From NCBI GenBank assembly GCA_001247695.2, contig LGRX02035498.1, positions 1-64,000 of the forward strand: 64,000 nt of DNA, read 5' to 3'. The notes under the pieces were generated by a model. The model was given only the letters and a program-made list of their open reading frames with translations. It searched no databases and was not told where the DNA came from. Position 1 is the first letter of the stretch. Every line of letters begins with the position of its first letter. Shown here piece after piece: positions 27,840 to 36,800 of this stretch. A program made the translations under genes and the position numbers. The DNA is from Cymbomonas tetramitiformis. Lineage: Eukaryota; Chlorophyta; Pyramimonadophyceae; Pyramimonadales; Pyramimonadaceae.

Positions 27840-28655
27840 ATTCAATAATAGTCGACAATTACTCGACTCGATAACCGATGATTCGTAATTGATAATGTTC
27901 ATTGATTACTCTATACTCTCCAAAGACTAGTCAATTAAATTTGCTAACTTAATGATGACAATCAATTGCTACTTGATAATATTCGATGACTATTTGACAC
28001 TATTTAATGAGTACTCGATAATATTCGATGACTAGTCAATAGTATTCGATAACTATTCGATAATATTCGATGATTACTCGATAACATTCGATGACTATTT
28101 ACTGTTATTCGATGACTATTCGATAATATTCGATGATTACTCGATAATATTCGATAATATTCGATAATATTCGATGACTATTCGATAATATTCGATGACT
28201 ATTCGATAATATTCGATGATTATTCGATAATATTCGATGACTATTCGATAATATTCGATGACTACTCGATAATACTCGATAACTACTCGATACTGTTCGA
28301 TGACTATTATTTAATATTCGATGACTGTCCGATATTGTTCGATGACAACTCGATGGCTAGAGTGTTTGTTTTGTTAATTTTCAACTAGATGTTTGAACTA
28401 GATTTTTGTTTCGATAATTTTCGATGACCACTCGATAATCTTCGACGACCACTCGATAACACTTGATACCTGCTCGATAATTTTCGATAACTTCTTGATA
28501 ATAATCGATAACTACTCGATAATAATCGATAAATGCTCGATAATATTTGATGACTGCTCAATAATAATTGATGAGTGCTCGATGATATTTAATGACTACC
28601 TCACAATACTTGATGACTACTCGATAATTTTCGATGACTACCGAGGGACTGCGAT
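27840..28655 (+). repeat. 21-bp degenerate minisatellite, left arm
   Basis: Dozens of units of the form TCGATAATATTCGATGACTAT, period mostly 21 bp. In one frame they read (SIIFDDY)n but with stops (for example GACTAG). No other signal is seen. On the far side of the centre the same repeat occurs in the opposite orientation. Confidence 0.85.
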
Positions 28656-29130
28656 TTTTTCAATTTTGGCCGGGAAAAAAGTCCCAAAATCGATTTTGTG
28701 CAGTGTTCAGCACGAAAATAATCGAATTTAGAAGAAATTTTTATATGGGGGTCATCAGATTATGTTTCCGCAGCTTTTTTATTTTTTTAAAAAAATCTTT
28801 TTTTCGTGTCATCTGTCATCCGGTGTCATATGTTATCTGTGTCATATGTCATATGTTTATCCGGTGACAGTAAATTTGTTGGTGTCATAGCAAACACTGT
28901 GAGCGTGACAGTAAATTTGTAGGCTATGACAGTATATTTGTTGGTGTCATTGCAAAGACCCTGGCTATGACAGTATATTTGTTGATGTCATTGCAAAGAC
29001 CCTGGCTATGACAGTATATTTGTTGGTGTCATATAAAGTAATGAGCGTATGACAAGTGATTTTTTGAGTATGACAAGTGATTTCCAGTAGTCATATAAAG
29101 TCATGAGCGTATGACAAGTGATTTTTTGAG
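28656..29130. repeat. central spacer of the repeat region with 41-bp TGACA/TGTCA repeats
   Basis: Between the two minisatellite arms lies unique sequence (28656-28860) followed by 41-bp repeats containing GACAGTATATTTGTTGGTGTC (starts about 28922, 28963, 29004). Then come two roughly 62-bp repeats with ATGAGCGTATGACAAGTGAT. Each 41-bp unit has TGACA and TGTCA half-sites facing each other. I see no gene. Confidence 0.6.
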
Positions 29131-29970
29131 TATGACAAACCTCATCGAATATTATCGAACAGTCATCCAATAAAATTGAGCGGTCATCGAATATTATCGA
29201 ACAGTCGTCAAATATTATCGAGTAATCATCAAATATCATCGAGCGGTCATCGAATATTATCGAGTAGTCATCGAATATTAACAACCAGTCATCGAATATT
29301 ATCGAACAGTCATCAAATATCATCGAACCGTCATGGAATATTATCGAGAAGTCATCGAATATAATCGAGTAGTAATCGAACATCATCGACTAATCATCGA
29401 ATATCATCAACCAGTCATCAAATATTATCGAACAGTCATCGAATATCATCGAGCCATCATCGAATATTATCGAGAAATCATCGAGTGTAATCAAGTAGTC
29501 ATCAACAGTCATCGAATATTTTTGAGTAGTCATCGAACAACATCGAGTAGTCATCGAATATCATCGAACCGTCGTCGAATATTATCGAGAAATCATCGAA
29601 TATTATCGAGTAGTCATCGAATATTATCGAACAGTCATTGAATATTATCGAGAAATCATCGGGTATTATCGAGTAGTCATCATACATCATCGAGTAATCA
29701 TCGAATATTATCAACCAGTCATCGAATATTATCGAACATCTATCAAATATCATCGAGTCATCATCGAATATTATCGAGTAGTCACCGAATATTATCGAAC
29801 AGTCATCGAATATTATCGAGAAGTCATCGAATGTTATCGAATAGTCATCGAACATTATCGAGTAATCATCAAATATTATCGAGTAGTCATCTAATAACAT
29901 CGAGTAGTCATCGAATATTATCGAACGGACATCTAACATTATCGAGTAGGCATCGAGTATCATCGGATTC
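29131..29970 (-). repeat. 21-bp degenerate minisatellite, right arm (inverted)
   Basis: The same 21-bp repeat as the left arm but on the opposite strand (ATCGAATATTATCGAGTAGTC). On the minus strand it leaves long open frames of (SIIFDDY)n, up to 153 codons, because the period is a multiple of three. Confidence 0.85.
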
Positions 29971-30175
29971 TACAACACTCACAGATTTCTCTTTTGATTT
30001 TCTAACATATTTCTTTTTAATGATGTCCATTTCAGCTTTATTCCCTAATTTCATAGTAACGATTTCGGCTTCTTTTATTGTTGGTTTAATTCGATTTTGT
30101 GTAGCCTCCAATTCTTTTTATTTTTCTAAAGGTTTTGCAAGTTTAATATTCTTTTTGGCTTCAAAAATGCATAGA
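29971..30175 (-). pseudogene. remnant copy of the charged protein gene at 32627-33124
   Basis: The minus strand encodes a fragment closely related to the middle of the protein at 32627-33124 (AAQNKIKSSIKEPEI there, ATQNRIKPTIKEAEI here; KKYVKKSKKKPVIVVESD there, KKYVRKSKEKSVSVVESD here). It lacks both ends and has a stop in the stretch corresponding to ELENKK. It abuts the minisatellite, so a gene duplicate was eroded or overrun by repeat growth. Confidence 0.7.
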
Positions 30176-30230
30176 TTTTAGTCGTGCCACGGCATTTTTT
30201 GAATAGTCATTAAAGATTATCGATTTGACA

Positions 30231-30473
30231 TCAAATATCATCGATTAGCCGTCGAACAGTATGTCCAAATTTAGTTGTTGTATTAGATAGATAGGCTGAA
30301 TGTTTTTTACCTATTCTCTTCATGTCAATCCATAATTTATCTAAATCGAAAGGAATCTTGTCCCAAGAACAATTTGTTTGATTGTACGGTAAATCACAAA
30401 TGATAAGGTCTATTGAATTTCTTGCAATGTTAGGGAAAATGTTAAAACAATCATCGTTGTGTAAATTCAACAT
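30231..30473 (-). pseudogene. N-terminal fragment of a DNA adenine methylase
   Basis: From ATG 30473 the frame reads MLNLHNDDCFNIFPNI, then DLIICDLPYNQTNCSWDKIP, the catalytic DPPY-type motif (here DLPY) of N6-adenine methylases of the type that acts on short sites. It ends in repeat-like DNA after about 80 aa; the SAM-binding and target domains are missing. It sits divergently next to a C5 methyltransferase, so the element may once have carried a pair. Confidence 0.65.
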
Positions 30474-30517
30474 AGTATTAGTTTCTAAAAAATAAAAAAT
30501 TATTAAAATAAACATAT

Positions 30518-31189
30518 ATGAAAATATTAGAACTTTTTTGCGGAACAAAATCATTTTCAAAAGCATTAACGAAAGAATTCCCAAATTGTGAAATAACAAC
30601 GTTAGATATTCTATCAAAGTATAACCAAACAATACAATGTAATATTATTGAATGGAACTATCAAAACATATGTGTTCCTAAAACATTTGATATCATATGG
30701 GCAAGTCCACCGTGTACGGAGTATTCTAAAGCACACCGACGCAAACCGAGAAATTTAGTATTGGCGGACGCTATTGTAAAACGCACCATTGAAATTATTG
30801 ATTTTTTTCAACCGACATATTGGTATATTGAAAACCCGGCTGACGGTGGATTGTTACAACATAGAGAATTTATGAAACCTTTAGAAATATACAAACACAC
30901 ATGTTGTTATTGTAAATATGGATTTCAATATAGAAAAATGACAAACATATGGACAAACAAAGAACATCTAAATCTAGAAGTATGTAACAAATATACTCCG
31001 TGTGATATCAAACAACAATATAGCAAACACATGTATACCGCTCAACGCACACAATCATCAAATTCCAAAGACAATATAGGAATACGTAATGCATATGTCA
31101 TTCCACAATTGTTAATAATAGATTTAATCAAAGATTTGAATATCAAAAGAAACAATCGAAAATTGTTTTTGGAGAATAGTTTCTTTTAA
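30518..31189 (+). CDS. C5-cytosine DNA methyltransferase
   Basis: Small enzyme of 223 aa. ILELFCGTKSFSKAL is the SAM motif I. WASPPCTEYSKAH carries the catalytic Cys in the variant PCTEYS form. YWYIENPADGG is the ENP/ENV motif IV. A reduced target-recognition part follows with a Cys-rich patch (HTCCYCKYGFQY). It would methylate cytosines in viral or host DNA, perhaps to mask or mark the element. Size and motif form match small methyltransferases in virophages, PLVs and phages. Confidence 0.85.
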   Translation: MKILELFCGTKSFSKALTKEFPNCEITTLDILSKYNQTIQCNIIEWNYQNICVPKTFDIIWASPPCTEYSKAHRRKPRNLVLADAIVKRTIEIIDFFQPTYWYIENPADGGLLQHREFMKPLEIYKHTCCYCKYGFQYRKMTNIWTNKEHLNLEVCNKYTPCDIKQQYSKHMYTAQRTQSSNSKDNIGIRNAYVIPQLLIIDLIKDLNIKRNNRKLFLENSFF

Positions 31190-31222
31190 AAAAATAATAA
31201 ACAAACTATACATATATCTTTA

Positions 31223-32143
31223 ATGAAGATTGTAAAGGTAAAAGATATGAACATCGATGTGCCAAATGGAAGTGCTTTCAATATCAAAACCGGACCGAAC
31301 ATGTTAAAAGCTCATCAAAATTCAATTTTCATAGGCAAAAGAGGAAGCGGGAAATCAGTTGCGGTGACTAACTATCTTAAAATGTTGAAAAAAGAAGGGT
31401 CATTACATCGAATATTTGTAATAAGTCCTACATTTAATTCAAACAAAAAATTAATGAAATCATTAGATATCGACTCCGAAGATGTGTACGAACCCGACGA
31501 TGGTGCAAATGTTATCAATGATATTATTCAAAAAGCCGAAGAAGAAAGAGATACATATTTGAAATATCATGAAGACTTGAAAAAATGGAATTTGTTGATG
31601 GAAAAATTAAATAATAGAAATATCTTTATCGATGATATCGACCCAGAATTATTGTTAGAATTTTTGACATCAGACGGTTTCGAAAAACCCGTCCATAAAT
31701 ATAATGGTGAACGACCTATATTGGCTGTTTTTGTCGATGATTGTCAATCAACGAATTTGTTTCGAACTCCTAAATTTCTGAATTTTATCACAAGACATCG
31801 ACATATAGCTGATTTTGAAACCGGTGGGGCGTTAGGCGTATCATGCTTTATTTGCATTCAGAATTTCAAATCTCAGTTTGGAGGCTGTCCAAGAGCGGTG
31901 AAGAATAATGCAACTTCTTTAGGAGTATTTAAAATGAAAGACAAGAAAGAATTACAAGAAATATTCGAATCATGTTCCGGAGAAATCGATGAAAAGACTT
32001 TCTATGAAGTATATGCACATGCTATCAATGAACCACATTCATTTCTATTAATCGATTTACATAAGAAAGACAATCATCCATCGATGTTTCGAAAACGATA
32101 TTCTGAATTCATAATTCCTGAAAAAATAAATCATAACTTATGA
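31223..32143 (+). CDS. genome-packaging ATPase (A32-like, FtsK/HerA type)
   Basis: Protein of 306 aa that powers DNA translocation into capsids in the PRD1-adenovirus lineage. Walker A is GKRGSGKS at residues 38-45. Walker B is AVFVDDCQ near 168-175. A later CFICIQNFKSQ holds the sensor Gln typical of A32 enzymes. An ATGA overlap couples it to the SET gene. It is one of the hallmark genes that identify the element as a virus, not just a transposon. Confidence 0.9.
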   Translation: MKIVKVKDMNIDVPNGSAFNIKTGPNMLKAHQNSIFIGKRGSGKSVAVTNYLKMLKKEGSLHRIFVISPTFNSNKKLMKSLDIDSEDVYEPDDGANVINDIIQKAEEERDTYLKYHEDLKKWNLLMEKLNNRNIFIDDIDPELLLEFLTSDGFEKPVHKYNGERPILAVFVDDCQSTNLFRTPKFLNFITRHRHIADFETGGALGVSCFICIQNFKSQFGGCPRAVKNNATSLGVFKMKDKKELQEIFESCSGEIDEKTFYEVYAHAINEPHSFLLIDLHKKDNHPSMFRKRYSEFIIPEKINHNL

Positions 32144-32613
32144 AGAAAACATCTTGTGAACGGTGTATAGCTATTTCGAAAAGTAGTGGAAATCAATGTA
32201 GAAACATGACTTGTAAATATAGTCCTTATTGTTATGTTCATAGAGTAGTAGATATAAAGGAAAGTAGTATTCCAAATTCAGGTCTTGGTATATATGCCAA
32301 AGAAGACTTGAAAAAAGATAAGTTAGTGGGTCGATACACCGTCGGCACGCAACGATTGACAATGAATGAATTACCTCCATTGAATCGAAGAACACATATT
32401 TGGAAAAAGAATAATAATCTGTTTTATGATGCATCGAAAACAAATTCAGTTGCCGGCAAGTTCAATGATTGTACCCCTCAAAATGCCAAAAGAATCAAAT
32501 GCAAAAATAATGCTAAAATAAATTCTGTAGGAAATGTTCGATTAACATCAAATGTAAAAAAGAAGCAAGAGATATTTGTTTCTTATGGGAAAGACTATTG
32601 GAAAGATAAATGA
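32140..32613 (+). CDS. SET-domain protein with Cys/His mini-domain
   Basis: Protein of 157 aa. Residues 1-35 form a zinc-binding-like C-x2-C...C-x3-C...C-x2-H module (CERCIAISKSSGNQC then YCYVH). From residue 40 it has the SET start SSIPNSGLGIYAKEDLKKDKLVGRY. The middle NSVAGKFNDC stands where SET enzymes have the N-x-S-C cofactor motif, and the end EIFVSYGKDYW matches the usual ExxxxYG-W. It is likely a protein-lysine methyltransferase; substrate unknown. The N-terminal module recurs in the giant-virus RING protein at 44138. Confidence 0.75.
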   Translation: MKKTSCERCIAISKSSGNQCRNMTCKYSPYCYVHRVVDIKESSIPNSGLGIYAKEDLKKDKLVGRYTVGTQRLTMNELPPLNRRTHIWKKNNNLFYDASKTNSVAGKFNDCTPQNAKRIKCKNNAKINSVGNVRLTSNVKKKQEIFVSYGKDYWKDK

Positions 32614-32626
32614 TACAAATATTCTT

Positions 32627-33124
32627 TTAAAATTCTGGAAACAATGATTTGAATGTTTTATGAAAATGAGGGTCTGAATTCAAAACGTCATGATAAGTCG
32701 GAGGGACCGCGTTTGGCTTTTGTTCCGTTTTTGAAACTTTGTCTTTCTTTTTTGATTTTTTGATAATCACTTGAGGTTGATGTTCATCGTCACTTGAACT
32801 ACCCGAAGTTTCACTATCAGATTCCACAACAATCACAGGTTTCTTTTTTGATTTCTTTACATATTTCTTTTCGATTATTTCCGGTTCAGATTTTTGTTCG
32901 AATTTTTCAGTAATTTCAGGTTCTTTTATCGATGATTTTATTTTATTTTGAGCAGCCTCCAACACTTTTTTGTTTTCTAATTCTTTAGCAAGTTTGATAT
33001 CCTTTTTGGCTTCAGAATTTTTTCTTCTGGTTTCCATAGCTTTTAATCGAGCAACTTTTAATCGTTCTAGAGTAGCCTCATCAGTAATTTTTTCACCTTT
33101 CTTGAAACCCATATTAGAATACAC
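32627..33124 (-). CDS. charged low-complexity provirus protein
   Basis: Protein of 165 aa, mostly Lys/Glu with a Ser/Asp patch (ESDSETSGSSSDDEH), and a hydrophobic C-terminus ending in HKTFKSLFPEF. The ATG could be 33124 or 33112 (MGFKKGEKI). There is no known family, but a decayed paralogue at 29971-30175 shows that it belongs to the element's own gene pool. Long charged tails of this kind are common in small-virus core or scaffold proteins (inference). Confidence 0.55.
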   Translation of the reverse strand: MYSNMGFKKGEKITDEATLERLKVARLKAMETRRKNSEAKKDIKLAKELENKKVLEAAQNKIKSSIKEPEITEKFEQKSEPEIIEKKYVKKSKKKPVIVVESDSETSGSSSDDEHQPQVIIKKSKKKDKVSKTEQKPNAVPPTYHDVLNSDPHFHKTFKSLFPEF

Positions 33125-33179
33125 AAGAAAATAATTTTCTAATCATTACTTATCATTTCTATTAATTTTTAATGACTTT

Positions 33180-33245
33180 GATTTAAATTCTAACTCTAAC
33201 TCTAACTTTAACTCTTACTCTAACTTTAACTCTAACTCTAACTAG
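33180..33245 (+). repeat. hexamer repeat CTCTAA/CTTTAA
   Basis: About ten 6-bp units of CTCTAA, CTTTAA and CTTACT form in the intergenic space between two divergent provirus genes. They resemble telomere-type hexamers but are degenerate and internal. Confidence 0.7.
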
Positions 33246-33269
33246 AAAATAAAATCAGTTTAATGTATA

Positions 33270-33458
33270 ATGTTTGAAATAAATACGTGTGATGTCTTTC
33301 AATTTGGGACAATTATCGTTGCTTTAATTCATGCTATAGGGTATAATATGAGACGGTCTCGATGTAAACAATTAGATTGTCTTTGTATAAAGTGCGAAAG
33401 AGATATCATGAATTCAAAAGAATTAAGTATTGATAAAAATGTGTTTGAATCTGCTTAA
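33270..33458 (+). CDS. small membrane-anchored Cys-rich provirus protein
   Basis: Protein of 62 aa: an N-terminal hydrophobic segment (FGTIIVALIHAIGY) followed by CKQLDCLCIKCERD, a compact four-Cys patch that may bind zinc. Its 3' end overlaps the promoter box of the next gene. Similar tiny Cys-patch proteins occur in large DNA viruses, but I cannot name a family. Confidence 0.55.
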   Translation: MFEINTCDVFQFGTIIVALIHAIGYNMRRSRCKQLDCLCIKCERDIMNSKELSIDKNVFESA

Positions 33459-33461
33459 AGA
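33455..33461 (+). promoter_or_regulatory. YTAAAGA box, putative early promoter (provirus)
   Basis: TTAAAGA overlapping the stop of the previous gene, spacer 22 nt to the ATG at 33484. Confidence 0.45.
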
Positions 33462-33483
33462 TTATAAGTTCTATATTATAACA

Positions 33484-33816
33484 ATGAGTGAAATTGATAC
33501 ACATTCTCCTAAGTATATGAAGGTTACTTCTAAGAATGGTAAGGTGTATTATAAAAAGCCTTTAGATATGAATAGGAGAGACAAAGGGAAATATTATGAA
33601 GCCAACAAACCATTGTTACAAAAGAATCTAACCTTAGACCGAATTTTGTTAAATAAAAATGTCGGTGTTTCAACGATGGAAAAGCATGGTATAGATAAAG
33701 TAAAAATTGTTGAAATATTCTCCAATAAAATCAAAGAAAATCCTGAAGACTTTGAAAAATATATGGAAATTCAAAACAAATTTTTGGAAAGGTTGAATGT
33801 AACAAAAACCACCTAA
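33484..33816 (+). CDS. small basic provirus protein, 110 aa
   Basis: The start at 33484 follows TATATTATAACA. An in-frame ATG 18 codons upstream overlaps the previous gene and is less likely. The protein is Lys-rich and helical (YMKVTSKNGKVYYKKPLDMN, then a C-terminal helix). No family recognised. It lies just before the polymerase gene, so a replication accessory role is possible. Confidence 0.55.
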   Translation: MSEIDTHSPKYMKVTSKNGKVYYKKPLDMNRRDKGKYYEANKPLLQKNLTLDRILLNKNVGVSTMEKHGIDKVKIVEIFSNKIKENPEDFEKYMEIQNKFLERLNVTKTT

Positions 33817-33819
33817 AGA
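33813..33819 (+). promoter_or_regulatory. YTAAAGA box before the DNA polymerase gene
   Basis: CTAAAGA overlapping the stop codon of the previous gene, spacer 43 nt to the polymerase ATG, longer than at other genes. Confidence 0.35.
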
Positions 33820-33862
33820 ATACGTTACAATTTAGTAATAAGAAATATATTGTATAATAATA

Positions 33863-36800
33863 ATGCCACCGAAAAAGTCTAATGATAAAGACAAAAAAGA
33901 TGATAAAGGCAAAGCTCCATTGACCAAAGCAACGAAAACCAATCTCAAGAAAGTCAAAAACCATAGGGCCGGAAATTTGAAAGCATCAAGTTCAAGACAA
34001 TTAACAAAGGAACAATGGAGTAAAATTAATCAAATTGAAAAAAAGAAAATAGACAAAGAATTTACCAAAGAAAATAAACAACAAAAATTACAATCAGAAA
34101 TAAAGAAATTTGAAAAAGAAAATGAGGACTTAATAGTCCTTAATGAGTTGCTTTCTAGACAAGAATATGAAGAACAATTTACGGATAAAGACGTTACAAA
34201 AGATTTTGTCGATAAAGGTGGAAATTCCGGAGTATCTATGAAAATCAAGTTTAATAGATTTCTTAGTAAACCTTTGAATTATTGGATTAATTTGATTAAT
34301 AAAAAAATTGACCAAGCTTCGGAAGATGTAAAACATTTTCAGTTTGGTGTAAACTTTCAAGATGGTTCTTCGGAATTTTTAAGTGCAAAAAATGAAATCG
34401 AATTTTACAAAAAAATAGAAGGAATGATTCAGTCCGGAGATGATAGAGGGGCTGTGAATTTCATCACAATTTCTTTATTAAATTTCAAAAAAATTAATGG
34501 AAAGGGCCAACCATTGTCGGTGCCAAAATCTGTGGAGGAATTAAAAAAGAAGAAGAGTTGCATTACCGTCAAGGATGAACAATGTTTTGCTAAATCTTGC
34601 ATTATTATGAATTACAAAGATAAAAAAGACAATGAAGAAATAACATACAATATTTATAACAATGTTTGCAATAATAAGAAAAATCGTTTATCAAAAGAAG
34701 GTATAAATTTGATGCAAGAATTAGGATTTGATTCTCAAGACGGTATAGGATTTGATGATATTCATGTCTTTGAAGAAAAATTCAATAGAAATATTACAAT
34801 TCATGGAATGACTGATTTAGGTTGTACAATTATGTACCCACCATCCAAGGAAGGTTTACCCGATAGACCTGAATGGAATTTTGTATATTACCATTTAAAT
34901 TCAAGTATTGGACACTACGAACCAATAACGAAAATCGAAGCTTTTTATGGAATAGCCGACCGACCAAGATGTTGTAAATGCAAAAGTAAATTGTGTGACT
35001 TTTCAAAAAAGGGAAACAAACTGATTTTAAACTGCGAGGAAGCAATCTATTGTAAAGATTGTAATAATAAATTTGAAAATAAAAAATGTTATGATTTACA
35101 TAAAAAAGGAACAGCTTGTCTATACTTTCATAGATGCAAAGGTGAATGCAAAAAATCATATGACATAAGAAAAGAAAAAGAGCACATTTGTGGGTATGAG
35201 TTTTGTCTAAATTGTAAATTATATTGTGACATGAGCACACATAAAAATCAATGTTACATTACACCAAAGAAACCAAAAGATGTTGTTGATGAAAGTAAAA
35301 TAGGATTTTTTGATTTTGAAGCATACAATGAAACAAAGCACGAAGTGAATCTGAGTGTGACACAATATTCTAATGGAGAGGAATTTATTCACAACAATAT
35401 TGAAGAAGCTTGCAAATTTTTATTTGCTAATAAACACAAAGGATTTACCTTTATAGCACATAATGGAAGCAAGTATGATTATGTACTTATTATAGAATAT
35501 ATAATGACAACAATGGATGAAATTCCTGAGACGGTTCAAAACGGTGGTAAAATAATGTATCTAAAATACCAAAACGTTACACTAATGGATAGTTATTTAC
35601 ATTTAACAAATCCATTGAGTAAATTTTCAAAAATCTTTGATTTGAAAGGTGAAAAGAAGGGTTATTTTCCTCACAAGTTTAATACCCCTGAAAATAAATC
35701 ATACGAGGGTTCAATACCGGACAAAATGTACTATGGATATAATCAAATGAAAGGTGACGCAAGAACAAAATTTCTGGATTGGTATTCACAAATGATAAAC
35801 AAAAAGTACTATTTTGTAATGGAAAAAGAAATATTAGAATATTGTCAAAGTGATGTTAGAATTTTACGATTAGGATGGATGAAATATAGAGAATTAATTT
35901 TGGAGTTAACAAATAAACAAATTGACCCTACGGCTTATTTAACGATTGCATCATTAACACAAACAATTCATAGGTTTTTGCATATGCCTGAAAATTCAAT
36001 AGCTATTTTGAATAGTGTCATCAAAGGAAAACAACAATCAAGAGTAGGAGACATTTGGTTGGAATATGTAAAACATACAAATAAGATTGATAATCTAATC
36101 AAAGAATACAAAATTCCTCATTTCCATTTTGGAAACAATGAGAGACACAAGTATGTCGATGGATATGACCCTGAAACAAATACTATATATGAATTTCTTG
36201 GTGATTATTGGCATGGAAATCCAAAAACAAATGGTAAGAATATGTTTAGAAAAAATTATGCCACAAATAAAACATTTTATCAACTGTACGATGAGACCAA
36301 AAAAAGATTAGAAAAAATTCAAAGCCTTGGATATAAAGTTGTTGTAATGTGGGAAAGTAATTTTAAAGAATTACAAAAAAATGACAAAAATGTTATCGAT
36401 TTTGTAAACAGTTATAACAAACCTATCGTTTTCAGAAATGCATTATTTGGAGGCAGAACAGACCCTAAAAAATTGTATCACAAATGTAAAGATAATGAAA
36501 CAATTAGATATGTAGATTTTACAAGTTTGTATCCTTGGGTTTTGAAATATTGTAAATTTCCATTAGGACATTTTACAAAAATATATCAAGAAATTGATTT
36601 GAAAGAAGTCACTGATATTGAACAATTCTTTGGAGTTATAAAATGCACCATAATTCCACCAAATGATTTGGAAATGGCAGTGTTACCATTAAAGACCCTG
36701 GGACAGTCTAAAATGGAGAAGTTGACGTTTCCTTTGATAAAAATGACTGGAACTTGGTGTACCGAAGAAGTAAAATTAGCTTTGAAAAAAGGATATAAAA

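Noticed and set aside
29502..29963. Long (SIIFDDY)n reading frame on the minus strand as a protein gene
   Set aside because: The frame exists only because the minisatellite period is 21 bp. It changes frame between 29386 and 29502, the left arm has stops in the equivalent frame, and there is no start context.
27840..29970. CRISPR array
   Set aside because: The repeats are contiguous and degenerate with no unique spacers of constant length and no cas genes; it is a minisatellite.
33180..33245. True telomere or genome end
   Set aside because: The units are degenerate, only about 65 bp long, and lie inside the provirus between two genes.
34830..35240. 136-aa minus-strand ORF opposite the DNA polymerase
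   Set aside because: It is a shadow of the AT-rich, Cys-rich polymerase region, and the plus strand encodes conserved catalytic motifs throughout.
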